Source: Taibaiella helva (GTDB lineage: Bacteria > Bacteroidota > Bacteroidia > Chitinophagales > Chitinophagaceae). Taken from it: a stretch of DNA of 64,000 bases. Both the position numbers and the translations under genes were made by a program. Under the pieces are notes generated by a model. It was not told the DNA's origin. It searched no databases and worked only from the letters and a program-made list of their open reading frames with translations. The stretch spans positions 1 through 64,000 of the forward strand of contig NZ_QUZZ01000006.1 in the NCBI RefSeq assembly GCF_003545695.1. Reading direction: 5' to 3'. Of the stretch, positions 42,632-51,999 are shown piece by piece (position 1 is the first letter of the stretch; each line of letters begins with the position of its first letter).

Positions 42632-43726
42632 TTAGTGTTTCCAGATATAATTCATTGCACCAACTACGATCAGGCGTTTAGGCCCTCCAAGTGCGATCAG
42701 CTGTTCCAGGTATTGATCATGATGGGACAGCAGCCTGGAAGAATCCCCCGAACGTTCCAGCTCTCTTTTGATACGGGCGTAGGCCTCATCAACAGTGGGA
42801 ATACCAAACTCAGAGGGAGCATGTGCATACTGAAACAGCTCGGTGCCGGGATTGGTGGGATAAGCGGTCTGGATATCGATGACAGCCTCGCTGAGATCGG
42901 TAACGCCCGGAGGCGCTTCCAGGTTGAAATAAATATCGCTGACATATCCTGCGGGCACATCACACACTACGCCGGTAGTAAAGCTCGGGAAGGTGGAAAC
43001 CTGGGTAGGTTCCAGGTAGATAGGTGGATTGGGCCCCGGCGCGCCAGCCGAAAAGGACACTTTAGTTCCTTTAGGCACGTTGGTACAAATAATCGTGAAT
43101 TGGATCTTACCCCCTTCAGTACCCTGCTCATAAAACTGCTGAACGCCGGTAAGCTTTACTGTGGTCGCATTGTTGACGATCACATTGCGCCAGGCAATAC
43201 CACCGTTCTTGGCCACCCAGCCGGCAAAATCAGAAATCTGCAAAGTATTGGGAATTTCATTATCGTATCCAGGAGAAGGCACCTTTGCGATCATACAGTA
43301 GTGATCATTGCTAATGTTATCGGGCTTCCAGATAAAGGGCTCCGAGGCCACGCCAATACCACCCGGATCGGCAACCATGGATACGGGGTTGTGCGTAGGT
43401 GTAGTTGTGATCTCGTTCCAGTTAGCGGGATAAGTAAGCAGGGAAGCTTTGGACCAGAACAGGCGGGGACGGTTGCCATCGGTATTGTCTTCGATCTTTT
43501 TGTCCGAAAAATTCTTGCCTCTCAGGTAAATATAATTCGGTGCTCCTGCGTCGAGCGCCTTGCCCGGGTCGCTGTTATAGTTATCCCTGAAAAAGACTTG
43601 TGGGTTGGACACCGGAGACAGGCCATAAGGAATAAGATCGGGTGAGGAGCTCAGCGCACCCGGTTTGGGAATGGTGTTGATCTGGCCAAGCGTGGACCGT
43701 AAAAAGATGCCATTGTAAGTTGCCAT
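42632..43726 (-). CDS. Array gene 6: two-domain beta protein
   Basis: The 364-residue paralogue of gene 7 has the same N-terminal domain (SPDLIPYGLSPVSNPQVFF, NYIYLRGKNFSD, LFWSKASLLTYPANW, SEPFIWKPDN, GGIAWRNVIV) and shared C-terminal domain (YEQGTEGGKIQF, NVPKGTKVSF, GPNPPIYLEPTQVSTFPSFTTG, VPAGYVSDIYF). It has an extra C-terminal helical tail of about 70 residues (DEAYARIKRELERSGDSSRL, YLEQLIALGGPKRL). The helical tail is unique in the group and could mediate assembly. Begins at an ATG, 55 bp after the kelch-protein stop. No known function. Confidence 0.82.
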   Translation of the reverse strand: MATYNGIFLRSTLGQINTIPKPGALSSSPDLIPYGLSPVSNPQVFFRDNYNSDPGKALDAGAPNYIYLRGKNFSDKKIEDNTDGNRPRLFWSKASLLTYPANWNEITTTPTHNPVSMVADPGGIGVASEPFIWKPDNISNDHYCMIAKVPSPGYDNEIPNTLQISDFAGWVAKNGGIAWRNVIVNNATTVKLTGVQQFYEQGTEGGKIQFTIICTNVPKGTKVSFSAGAPGPNPPIYLEPTQVSTFPSFTTGVVCDVPAGYVSDIYFNLEAPPGVTDLSEAVIDIQTAYPTNPGTELFQYAHAPSEFGIPTVDEAYARIKRELERSGDSSRLLSHHDQYLEQLIALGGPKRLIVVGAMNYIWKH

Positions 43727-43781
43727 AATGGTGAATTTTAATTGATGAAATAATTGCTATAGTATTACTGTAGATAAGTTC

Positions 43782-45827
43782 TTAAATGGAAGGTGTATAG
43801 GCCCATACATTCTGGTTGGCAGCGACACTATTCAGCAGAGCGCCGCCCAGGAACCAGAGTGCATCCTGGTATTCCACGCCCGCGGTATTCAGGATATCCT
43901 TCCACTGAAAGCCCCGCTGAGTGGTCCATTTGCTGTCGGAGCCCATGCGGTTCATATCATATAAGCCTTTCCTATCCGCGCCCAGGCCGCTACCCATATA
44001 GATACCGTTACTAAGCGTACCGGCCACCGGGTAATAACGGGGCGCCCAGCGTATATTGCTTTGGTTGATCCAGCTGGCGCCATCGGATGAGGACCATACT
44101 TCGTTGACCGGCTTGCCCGTCGTTTCGTTGCCGTTGATGAGGCCGCCCAGAATCCAGGCCTTGCTGTTATAGGTAACCACAGCGAAAGCGCATCTTCCGT
44201 TCTGGAAGGCCTGGCCGGTTACCTGGGTCCAGGTTTTGCCATCGGCGCTGCTCCACACGTCGGCCAGGCATTGATTGCTGCTGTTGATACCGCCAACGAT
44301 ATACATTTTTTCATTTAGCACAAAGCAGCCGAAGCTTCTGCGGGCAGACCACTGCGCCTGCCCTGTTTCCTGCGTCCAGGTTTTGCCGTCGCTGCTGCTC
44401 CACACATCGTTCAGGTAGCTGGCATCGGTACCTTGGCCGCCCATGAGCCACATTTTATCCTTGAATACAATGCCGGCAGCATAGCTGCGTGTCTGCCAGG
44501 GTATACTATTGGTTACGGGGATCCAGTTGTAGCCATCGAAAGAACGGTACACACTGTTCATATAATTGCTGGCCATCACCCATATCGCCGTATTGAAGTT
44601 GAGTACTACCGGCAGTTCAGGAAAGCCGAAAGGTGCACTGGAAGTAAACTGGTTCCAGCCCAGGGGCATTGGCAGCAGCTCTACGCTGCGCATGGCCATG
44701 CCCAGGCTGTTTTGCGCCATCAATGTGTAAGCCACGCCGGAGTTGGGAATAATGCTCAGGGCACCATTGCTCAGCTGGCTTTGATCGATGCCGTTGATTG
44801 TACCGTATTGTACGGTAGCGGTCACTGCCGAGCGTACATCCCAGGACAAAGCGATCGGTTCGCCGAGGCGGGCGCCGTAGCCCGGAGTAGCGGTAAAGGA
44901 ATTGATCACGACCGGATTAATGCTTACCGGCGCCGTTTTGTTGGCATACTCATTGCCTTTGTTGGCCGCAGTAAGAATAAACGTAGTCTCGTTCCATACC
45001 TGCACCTCCAGCTCGCCCTGTGCCGGCAGGTCTTTATGATCGCCGGGAGATATGGTGATCTTATCGGCGTAATTCACCTGCCATGTCAGCTTCACTTTGC
45101 TGCCGGCATCCACTTTGCCCGAAGAAACATCAAAGCTTTTGATCTCGGGCGAATTGACCGATACTGTGATCTGCTTCGAAACATTGGGGCCCTCTCCGTA
45201 AGCCGTAAGTGTGTACACCGTGCTCAGGCCCGGATTGACGGTGACCTGGTCGTTCGGCTTGATATCGGTAAAGTCGCCGGGAATAAGGGTTACCCTAGCC
45301 GCCGCTTCCGTGGTCCAGGATAAGACGCTGGCTGCGCCGGAGGCTACATAAGCCGGACTGGCATTGAAGCTGCTGACATCCAGCTTACTTTTGATCTTGA
45401 CCACCTGCTTGTTGTCTACCGGGAAAGAGCCATCACCGCTGTTCTCGGTGATGGGCAGGAAAACCGTACCATCCGCCTCGTTCACGATAATGTTCTGCAG
45501 CTGGAACGTAAGGCTCTCCCCGGGTCCTATGGTCGTATCAGCATCTATTGGCGTGGCCCGGTACAGCCCGTCATCCACCTGCTGAAAGTCCCAGGTCAGC
45601 GGTTGCAGCGATATGGGAACGATGGAAGAAGGGTTTGCTGTCAACGCATTTTTATCATCGACTTTATTGCTAACGGGCAGCTTGATCTGGAAACCGAGAA
45701 TGGCGATCGCCTCTTCGGTAGTATTGCTGGCCCCGATGGTCAGCAGCACGCGGGAAGGATTCAGCGCATCGCGTGTGTAGTACACACTGCCCGGCAGCAC
45801 GGTATAATTGAGTTTGGTGTCGCTCAT
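43782..45827 (-). CDS. Array gene 5: Ig-like domains plus kelch-type beta-propeller
   Basis: The 681-residue protein has an N-terminal beta domain (about 1-145). Three successive Ig-like/PKD-like domains follow (about 151-225, 228-305, 308-385), each with a SF.(A/V)(S/T)(P/S)G start and an LSW/LTW strand. A C-terminal kelch-like propeller (about 390-681) has repeated blades reading VWSS(S/A)DG(K/A)(T/S)W followed by a MxxxGG(I/L/Q) strand. Kelch propellers usually bind proteins or glycans. There is no signal peptide, unusual for a protein of this layout, which normally acts outside the cell. Starts 8 bp after the end of the 1209-residue gene. Confidence 0.87.
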   Translation of the reverse strand: MSDTKLNYTVLPGSVYYTRDALNPSRVLLTIGASNTTEEAIAILGFQIKLPVSNKVDDKNALTANPSSIVPISLQPLTWDFQQVDDGLYRATPIDADTTIGPGESLTFQLQNIIVNEADGTVFLPITENSGDGSFPVDNKQVVKIKSKLDVSSFNASPAYVASGAASVLSWTTEAAARVTLIPGDFTDIKPNDQVTVNPGLSTVYTLTAYGEGPNVSKQITVSVNSPEIKSFDVSSGKVDAGSKVKLTWQVNYADKITISPGDHKDLPAQGELEVQVWNETTFILTAANKGNEYANKTAPVSINPVVINSFTATPGYGARLGEPIALSWDVRSAVTATVQYGTINGIDQSQLSNGALSIIPNSGVAYTLMAQNSLGMAMRSVELLPMPLGWNQFTSSAPFGFPELPVVLNFNTAIWVMASNYMNSVYRSFDGYNWIPVTNSIPWQTRSYAAGIVFKDKMWLMGGQGTDASYLNDVWSSSDGKTWTQETGQAQWSARRSFGCFVLNEKMYIVGGINSSNQCLADVWSSADGKTWTQVTGQAFQNGRCAFAVVTYNSKAWILGGLINGNETTGKPVNEVWSSSDGASWINQSNIRWAPRYYPVAGTLSNGIYMGSGLGADRKGLYDMNRMGSDSKWTTQRGFQWKDILNTAGVEYQDALWFLGGALLNSVAANQNVWAYTPSI

Positions 45828-45835
45828 CGTTTGAA

Positions 45836-48800
45836 TTATTTTGAATCGTTGAGGGCATTGGATAATTTCAGCCAGCCATCCTTCAGCTCATAGCCGACGC
45901 CGATACGCGCTTTCTCATTGGCCTGCGCAATGGTAGTCAGCTCTTCCCAGGTAGTTACGCCGGTATGCTGTATCCAGGACCATTTACCGCTCATTTCCGA
46001 AGGCAGGGGCATGGACAGCTGGTCGGGATCGGTGATCAGCGGACCGGTACGGAAGGTCACGTTCATATTGCTCATGGCATTCTCTACCAACGTGCCGGGC
46101 AATACATTGAGCTGCACGGGGAGGATACCGGGAATCACATTGACATCACCACGGGGATCGACCAGCAGGAATACTTCCTTGGCAGGCTCTTTAAAGCTGA
46201 GCGCCACCGGTTCATTGGTAATGTAGCCCGAAGTCTTATCGATCTTGTCGGCCAGGATACTGTTAAAGGTGAGGAAGTCTTCCAGGAAATAGCCGATGGT
46301 ACCATCCTGAGGATCCTGCAGGCAACCGGTCTGTACCGGAAAGGCGATATCTTCATAGCCCCCGGTAACCTTCAGTGTCGAATCTTTCCAGTTCTGGCTG
46401 TACACCGGCGCGCCCATCAGGTTATAGTTCATCGCCGAGCGCACCAGGGCCAGCGGTCTGCCGATAAAGACGGAAATGAGCTCATTGTTGCGCCCTCCCA
46501 GGGGCTCTACAGTCCACAGGGTTTCGTCAATGATGGATAACAGGCTGCCGAAAGCTGCAGCGCTATCTTCTCTTGCCAGCAGGTTCGCTACAAAGCTGCG
46601 CAGGTAAGGATTGGGAATCACTTCTTCCAGCGGTGCGCCCACAGGGACATTCTTACCAGGCGCGTTGTCCCAGCGCAGCTGCATCCGGCTGAATGTTCCG
46701 GTAAGGATCAGCTCGCCCAGCAGATGTCCGTCCGGCGTGTAGAGCGAGAGGCCCTTATCGAGGTGATTGGGCAGCAACCAGCCGCATATGGGATCGGTCA
46801 TTTGGTTGATCTGACCACTGTCGTTGGTTTTACCATCTCCGGAAAGGAAGTTAAATTCGAAACGGGCGTTCTGCGTAACCCTGGGTGGCAGTTGTACGAG
46901 ATTGGGATTATTGGGCGTCACCATACCTGTACCGACCACCGGCTTGTAACCTGCCGGCTGCTGTCCTACCGCCGAAATGGGATCGAACACCTGCCCGAAG
47001 TCATCCACGACCCATAATTTGTTCAGCTGGAAATGCCCGGCGCGCACAGGATAATTTTTCACGCTCATGTCTGGCACAGGCGATAGCTGCGTCATATCGC
47101 CCACCAGGCTGTTCACATCGGCAGGCGCCTGGTTCAGCTGATCCGGGTTCAAGGCCAGCAGCAATTCATTCAGGCCGCTCATGCTCTGGGTCAGGAAGTC
47201 CCATTGGCTGACGGTATTAAGGAACTCCCGCAGATCGGGAAACTTACCGGTATCTTCAAAATACTTCTCCAGCTGGGCTTGCATTACGAAAGCGCTGTTG
47301 GGCGTAATGAGGCTGCTGCCGCTGATCGTAACGCTGTTGCCGGTTACGTTGTAGCGCTCGTCCCATACATATTCCAGGGCTTCCGCATCAAACTGCCACT
47401 TCTCCAATGCCTTCGAAGGCTCGTCGTAAGAAGGGAACCAGTTGATCTCCCAGGCCATATAGAGCGGCGCCCAGGGAGCAGCCCATAGCTGTACCGCCAC
47501 CTTTGAAGGAATGGTACCGATGAAGCCTGAGGCATCGGTCACCAGCTGCCGGTCTATATTGTAGATATCTGCATTCCATGCAGCAGTCTGCTGTGCCGCT
47601 ACATTATTGGCATAGGCAGCATCGTAGGGTATCTTCAATAGGTTGCAGGCCGCCTGCGCTATAGCAGGAGCATTCGAGGTATCGAAAAAGTAATTGTCGA
47701 TACAGATGCTGTTTGTCTCTTTGGGTACCAGGCCGTATGCGGGCAGGCTGACGGGCGGAAGCGTAACATTATCGCTCATCACCGGCTGTACTGGCTGGTT
47801 GGGCAACATTACCTGCAAACCGGTGATCGTTTGTCCCGTAAAACGGGTAAACAGGTGATCATCATCATCAAAGCGGCCGTCTTCTCCGTGGCGGTAAGCC
47901 CTGTGCGCGCCATAGATCAGGACTACCGGATCGTTAGCCTGGTGATAGCGGTTGCCCATGTTCTCCTTGAGCTCCTCTGTAGAAGGCAGACCTTCTTTCA
48001 CCTTTTCGATCAGGGCGGCGATTTCCGTATCGAGCTTCCGATTAGCGTCCTGGAGATCCGATACCAGCTGCTTATTGCCCGGGATCGCATTCTTCAGGTT
48101 GTCCTGGATCACTTTCCATTCCGCGGCCGAAATGCCCGCCGGCGGCTTACCCCAGTAAGTCCCCGATTTACCGGTCTTCCACCAGTTGCCATACAGGTCC
48201 GATTGGGCCGATTGCATCAGGTGCAGGTTAAGGTCACGTTCAGCCGCCTTCCGGTTCAGCGATACGAGGTCGGCGAGGCGCTCCGGCTTGATGAAAGGAT
48301 CTTCGGGCTTGTCCTTATCATCGATATAGTAATAATATTCGGCATCATGATTGCCGAACCAGGCCTTGAAAATTTCGCGGTACAGCTGGTACTGTCCGCC
48401 CTGCTCCTGGTATTTGGTCAGCAGGTTATAGTTGAAAGCTTCCAGCAGCTCTGCAGCGGCTTCCCCATTCTGCCCTTCAATGTCCAGCTCGAAAGCTACC
48501 AATGCGGCCAGCGCATCAATAGCCGTATTGGCCACGGCAATGCGGGGCTGCTTTTCAGCGGGCATGGAAGGATCGTATTGCGGTACGCCGCTTTGCGGAA
48601 CACCGTTCTGTCCCAGCCAGTTCACTTTGTAGACCATGCCCTGGCACAGCGTGCGTGAAGGGTAGAGGTCGCGGGCCTGGTCGGGATTCACCGTAATGTT
48701 GTTGGCTTTAGCCCAGGCCAGCCAATCGTTCACGGCCTTTTGCAGGTCGTTGTTGTCGCCTACGGTCCAGAGCAGGCTGTCCATCAGGGCCAGCCATTCA

Positions 48801-49465
48801 TCCAGCGTAGTAAAGTTATTGAGCGGATCGTCTGCTGCATTCCCGTACCAACCCATTACGGTATAGGTCACCGGGACTGCCTTGTCCACGATATCGCTCA
48901 TATCATCGTAGAAAGAAAATACATTATTGATATTGGCGGTATAGGCAGCAAATGCCGGATTGCCCGGGCCCAGCGCCATCAGGAACTGCTGCTGGCTTAC
49001 CCCTGCTTCTCCGGGCCATTGCGCAGCCGGCCACACCTTACCGATACGGGTCACTGTCGGCGTTGCGGCATCCGGCTTAAGAAAGAGATTGGCGCCGTCT
49101 TTCGGATCGAGATAATCGCTCTGCAGTATCCAGGATTTCGATTTCCCTTCATAGTAACGGATAATGAGCCAGCGGTTGGGCGCATAAGGATACCGGATCT
49201 GCTCGCCTTCCTGACGGCCATGAGTAATGCCGTCGGGAAGCGCCCAGTGTAGCGTAATGCCCACACCCGGCCGGTCGGCATCCTGGAACATTGAAGGCCG
49301 TACATTCTCAAATTTTCCGGCATTGTTGTATTTCATCCTGTTGTAGGCCCAGGGATAATTCAGCGAGAGCTTCGACACCACCAGTGCCTCTACATCCACA
49401 GGGACCAGCAGGGAGGGGCCGTTCCAGAGTAAAGGGTCTGCTGTATTCTTTGCCGCTTTTGCCAT
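45836..49465 (-). CDS. Array gene 4: 1209-residue protein, unknown
   Basis: A large soluble protein with no signal peptide or membrane segment. Visible landmarks are an N-terminal block GVGITLHWALPDGITHG (about 68-83) with YPYAPNRWLIIRYYEG, a charged helical stretch likely to be a coiled coil (about 480-515), and AHRAYRHGEDGRFDDDD. Others are a FFDTSNAPAIAQAACNLLKIPYD segment and a Pro/Gly-rich C-terminal half with VAVQLWAAPWAPLYMAWEINWFP. I do not recognise a catalytic motif. The W-rich, loop-rich composition suggests a beta-structured particle or binding component. Flanked by 27 bp upstream and 8 bp downstream, it is clearly part of the same transcription unit. Confidence 0.85.
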   Translation of the reverse strand: MAKAAKNTADPLLWNGPSLLVPVDVEALVVSKLSLNYPWAYNRMKYNNAGKFENVRPSMFQDADRPGVGITLHWALPDGITHGRQEGEQIRYPYAPNRWLIIRYYEGKSKSWILQSDYLDPKDGANLFLKPDAATPTVTRIGKVWPAAQWPGEAGVSQQQFLMALGPGNPAFAAYTANINNVFSFYDDMSDIVDKAVPVTYTVMGWYGNAADDPLNNFTTLDEWLALMDSLLWTVGDNNDLQKAVNDWLAWAKANNITVNPDQARDLYPSRTLCQGMVYKVNWLGQNGVPQSGVPQYDPSMPAEKQPRIAVANTAIDALAALVAFELDIEGQNGEAAAELLEAFNYNLLTKYQEQGGQYQLYREIFKAWFGNHDAEYYYYIDDKDKPEDPFIKPERLADLVSLNRKAAERDLNLHLMQSAQSDLYGNWWKTGKSGTYWGKPPAGISAAEWKVIQDNLKNAIPGNKQLVSDLQDANRKLDTEIAALIEKVKEGLPSTEELKENMGNRYHQANDPVVLIYGAHRAYRHGEDGRFDDDDHLFTRFTGQTITGLQVMLPNQPVQPVMSDNVTLPPVSLPAYGLVPKETNSICIDNYFFDTSNAPAIAQAACNLLKIPYDAAYANNVAAQQTAAWNADIYNIDRQLVTDASGFIGTIPSKVAVQLWAAPWAPLYMAWEINWFPSYDEPSKALEKWQFDAEALEYVWDERYNVTGNSVTISGSSLITPNSAFVMQAQLEKYFEDTGKFPDLREFLNTVSQWDFLTQSMSGLNELLLALNPDQLNQAPADVNSLVGDMTQLSPVPDMSVKNYPVRAGHFQLNKLWVVDDFGQVFDPISAVGQQPAGYKPVVGTGMVTPNNPNLVQLPPRVTQNARFEFNFLSGDGKTNDSGQINQMTDPICGWLLPNHLDKGLSLYTPDGHLLGELILTGTFSRMQLRWDNAPGKNVPVGAPLEEVIPNPYLRSFVANLLAREDSAAAFGSLLSIIDETLWTVEPLGGRNNELISVFIGRPLALVRSAMNYNLMGAPVYSQNWKDSTLKVTGGYEDIAFPVQTGCLQDPQDGTIGYFLEDFLTFNSILADKIDKTSGYITNEPVALSFKEPAKEVFLLVDPRGDVNVIPGILPVQLNVLPGTLVENAMSNMNVTFRTGPLITDPDQLSMPLPSEMSGKWSWIQHTGVTTWEELTTIAQANEKARIGVGYELKDGWLKLSNALNDSK

Positions 49466-49492
49466 GATCTTGTTTTTACCGTTGAAAGTGAT

Positions 49493-50443
49493 TTAATAGT
49501 CGGTGCAATCATTGGGATTGGGTTGCGTTTCCGCACCGCTCAGGAAAGATTGCTGCTCTGCCGATTTAATAAGCTGTATGCCGAAGTCGGCGGGCGAAAG
49601 TGTTCCGGAAGGGCCCATGGCGTTGTAACGGTTAAGCACTTTGACCAGCGCTGCTTTCGTTGCTGCTACGTCGATCACATTCTTTCCGCCGCTTCGCCGA
49701 ACCACCTCCGCTTCATCCTCCGGCTTAGGATTGCCGGTAACGAAAGTACCGACCGGCTGATCGGTATGATAACCCATAAAGCGCGGCACCAGCTTGCCGT
49801 CGCTGCGTACGCCGAAGGCCAGGCCTTCTTTCGGTTCGTTAAGCTGCACCAGCTTCGGCATCCTGCCATAGAGGCAAAGCATCACATCGGGCGCCAGGCG
49901 CTGGATACGCAGGTTCTCGATCTTGCCTACGGGTACGATGTTCTGATGGGAATCGATCGTATAGTCTTCGTAAGCGGCAATCTCCAATCCCGGCCAGCCC
50001 GACACCAGCTGCGAGCGCATCAGCAATCCCGAAACAGCAAGGCCTGTATTCAGCGCCTCAGGCAGCTCGGCATGAGCGAGCCTGCGGCGCACCAGCTGCA
50101 TCGAAGCCCGGAGGCTATGCTGTACTTCTTCATACACCGATTGGATCAATGCGGTGTCCCTTGAGGATTGTGCGCCTACGCTCAAAGCACCGTCCACCAG
50201 GCAGCTCGTCCAGTTGGGGTCGACATAGAAGAAACGGAGCGATTCCAGTGGTAACATCCCCGCATTGGGCACCAGGTGCTCAAAGGGCACACCGTAGAGC
50301 AGTGAGAGACTGCTCAGCCAGTTCTCCAGCGCCGGTGGCAAGACACTTTCCCGGAAATTCAGTGAAAGCCGTAATTGCTTTACCTGCGTAGTTCCTTTCA
50401 GCGCCGCGATATACTGGCCGGCCCCGGGCAAATTCTTTTTCAT
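49493..50443 (-). CDS. Array gene 3: 316-residue protein, unknown
   Basis: Soluble protein with a strongly patterned N-terminal third: WLSSLSLLYGVPFEHLVPN then MLPLESLRFFYVDPNW and LVDGALSVG (about 42-90). The second half has basic helices (ASMQLVRRRLAHAELP) and AYEDYTIDS. It ends in an Asn/Pro-rich tail. There is no recognised catalytic motif and no signal peptide. It begins 1 bp after the end of the 509-residue gene, so translation is likely coupled. Confidence 0.83.
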   Translation of the reverse strand: MKKNLPGAGQYIAALKGTTQVKQLRLSLNFRESVLPPALENWLSSLSLLYGVPFEHLVPNAGMLPLESLRFFYVDPNWTSCLVDGALSVGAQSSRDTALIQSVYEEVQHSLRASMQLVRRRLAHAELPEALNTGLAVSGLLMRSQLVSGWPGLEIAAYEDYTIDSHQNIVPVGKIENLRIQRLAPDVMLCLYGRMPKLVQLNEPKEGLAFGVRSDGKLVPRFMGYHTDQPVGTFVTGNPKPEDEAEVVRRSGGKNVIDVAATKAALVKVLNRYNAMGPSGTLSPADFGIQLIKSAEQQSFLSGAETQPNPNDCTDY

Positions 50444-50444
50444 A

Positions 50445-51974
50445 TTACTCGGCTTTATCGCCTCCCGCAGAGGCCATGATTAATTGTTGTAAACGGTCCT
50501 TCATCATCGGGCCATAACGCAGCAGGTCGGCTACCTGCGTTTCCGAGAGCAGACCCGGCATACCATCGGTCTTACCCCTGGTTCCGGCCGGATCACCGGT
50601 ACGGATCAGGGGTTCGGCGCCAGCCTGTGCCGGACTGACGCGTGCCGCAAAGTCCATGGAAAGGAATTGATGAATGAGATCGGAGATCACCAGCTTATCG
50701 CCCGCTTCCAGCAGGTGCGGACCAGCGTCGGCAAACAAGCCCTGCATGCGGTTCAGTGTATTGTGCTGTTCCAGCTTCAGGTTCTGCGCTGCCTTCTGCT
50801 CTTTGCGCCATTTCATCAGCCCTACAGCAAACTCCGAATCGGAAAGCGCCAGCAAGCGTCCGATCTGCCAGGCCACCGCATAGGACATATCGAAGAGCCC
50901 GGTCTTGCCGTCATAGATCATACCTGCTTCCGCGCTGAAGAAAGGCTCCAGCTTTACCGCATTCAGCTGCACGGGTGTAAGCGGTCCGCGATACCAGGCT
51001 GCAGTACGTTCGCCTTGCCGGGTCTGGTAATTCATCGCCACATAGCCGTCGTGGAATGCCGCAGCGACCAGCTGCTCCGCCTCGGTACTGGTCTGTACCG
51101 GCTTATTGGGAAGATGCAGAGAACAGGTATTGATGTGTTGTACCAGGTCTTTAAAGGTTTCGCCTTGCCGGGGCAGCGCGGTAAAGGTCCAGCTGGCCAA
51201 CACGGCCATGCGTACGGTATCGTATTGTGCCGGGATAGCCGTACCGCCATAGAGATATGGGGCAAAACCTTCCAGCGATACCAGACAGGCATAATTGATC
51301 TTTCCTGCCGTAGGGAAACGGTTAGCCACTACAACGGAAAACCATCCGTCCGCCACATCCGCCCGCAGCTCTTTATTGGCCATATCCACCTCCCGGCAAT
51401 GCGCGAGGTCGCGTAGTTCGGCCCTTGCCGGTACTACTGCGCTGAAAGTGGCTTTGGGAACATCCACGATGAGACATTGCACGGCTTTTTCTTCATCGCT
51501 TACGGTCAATCCCTGCGGGCCCATGATCTTCGCATCGGCAGGATTGACTACTTCAGCTACAGTCCCGTTCCTCACCTTAGCCACCTCTTCTTCTGTAAAG
51601 ATCATCAGCGCTACCCAGGGTTCCGGCGGATCGACCGGCGGCTTATCGTCTATCGTCCGCTCCCAGGGCAGGGTCCGGCGGCTGAGCACAATATTGGGTA
51701 CATACAGCTCATAATGGCCTTGCTTATTGGCCGGCGGGAAAATAGAATAGACGGTAGAGGGATCCAGCGTAAACCGCGGACCTTCGACCCGGAACTGCTG
51801 CACCTTATCGAACTCCTGGTTCAGGCCTTTGTCGACCCATACCAATTTCTGTTTGGTCTCGATCGTATAGGTGCCGGAACTTAAAGGCGGCGCGCAGAAA
51901 TCATACAGGCGCATCTGCTCCTGTTCCTGCGGATCATCCGCCGCTGTCTTCAAGATAAATTCTGAATTTCTCAT
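50445..51974 (-). CDS. Array gene 2: 509-residue protein, unknown
   Basis: Soluble protein with an N-terminal beta domain containing [19 protein letters not shown] followed by [15 protein letters not shown] (about 76-108) and [12 protein letters not shown] (119-130). A central [14 protein letters not shown] block precedes a C-terminal, mostly helical region ([20 protein letters not shown]) ending in a short Ala/Gly tail. It lacks a signal peptide or catalytic signature I can name. It starts 25 bp after the giant gene and is 1 bp from the next gene. Confidence 0.83.
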   Translation of the reverse strand: MRNSEFILKTAADDPQEQEQMRLYDFCAPPLSSGTYTIETKQKLVWVDKGLNQEFDKVQQFRVEGPRFTLDPSTVYSIFPPANKQGHYELYVPNIVLSRRTLPWERTIDDKPPVDPPEPWVALMIFTEEEVAKVRNGTVAEVVNPADAKIMGPQGLTVSDEEKAVQCLIVDVPKATFSAVVPARAELRDLAHCREVDMANKELRADVADGWFSVVVANRFPTAGKINYACLVSLEGFAPYLYGGTAIPAQYDTVRMAVLASWTFTALPRQGETFKDLVQHINTCSLHLPNKPVQTSTEAEQLVAAAFHDGYVAMNYQTRQGERTAAWYRGPLTPVQLNAVKLEPFFSAEAGMIYDGKTGLFDMSYAVAWQIGRLLALSDSEFAVGLMKWRKEQKAAQNLKLEQHNTLNRMQGLFADAGPHLLEAGDKLVISDLIHQFLSMDFAARVSPAQAGAEPLIRTGDPAGTRGKTDGMPGLLSETQVADLLRYGPMMKDRLQQLIMASAGGDKAE

Positions 51975-51999
51975 GATCGCTGGTTCGTTTGGAATCGGG

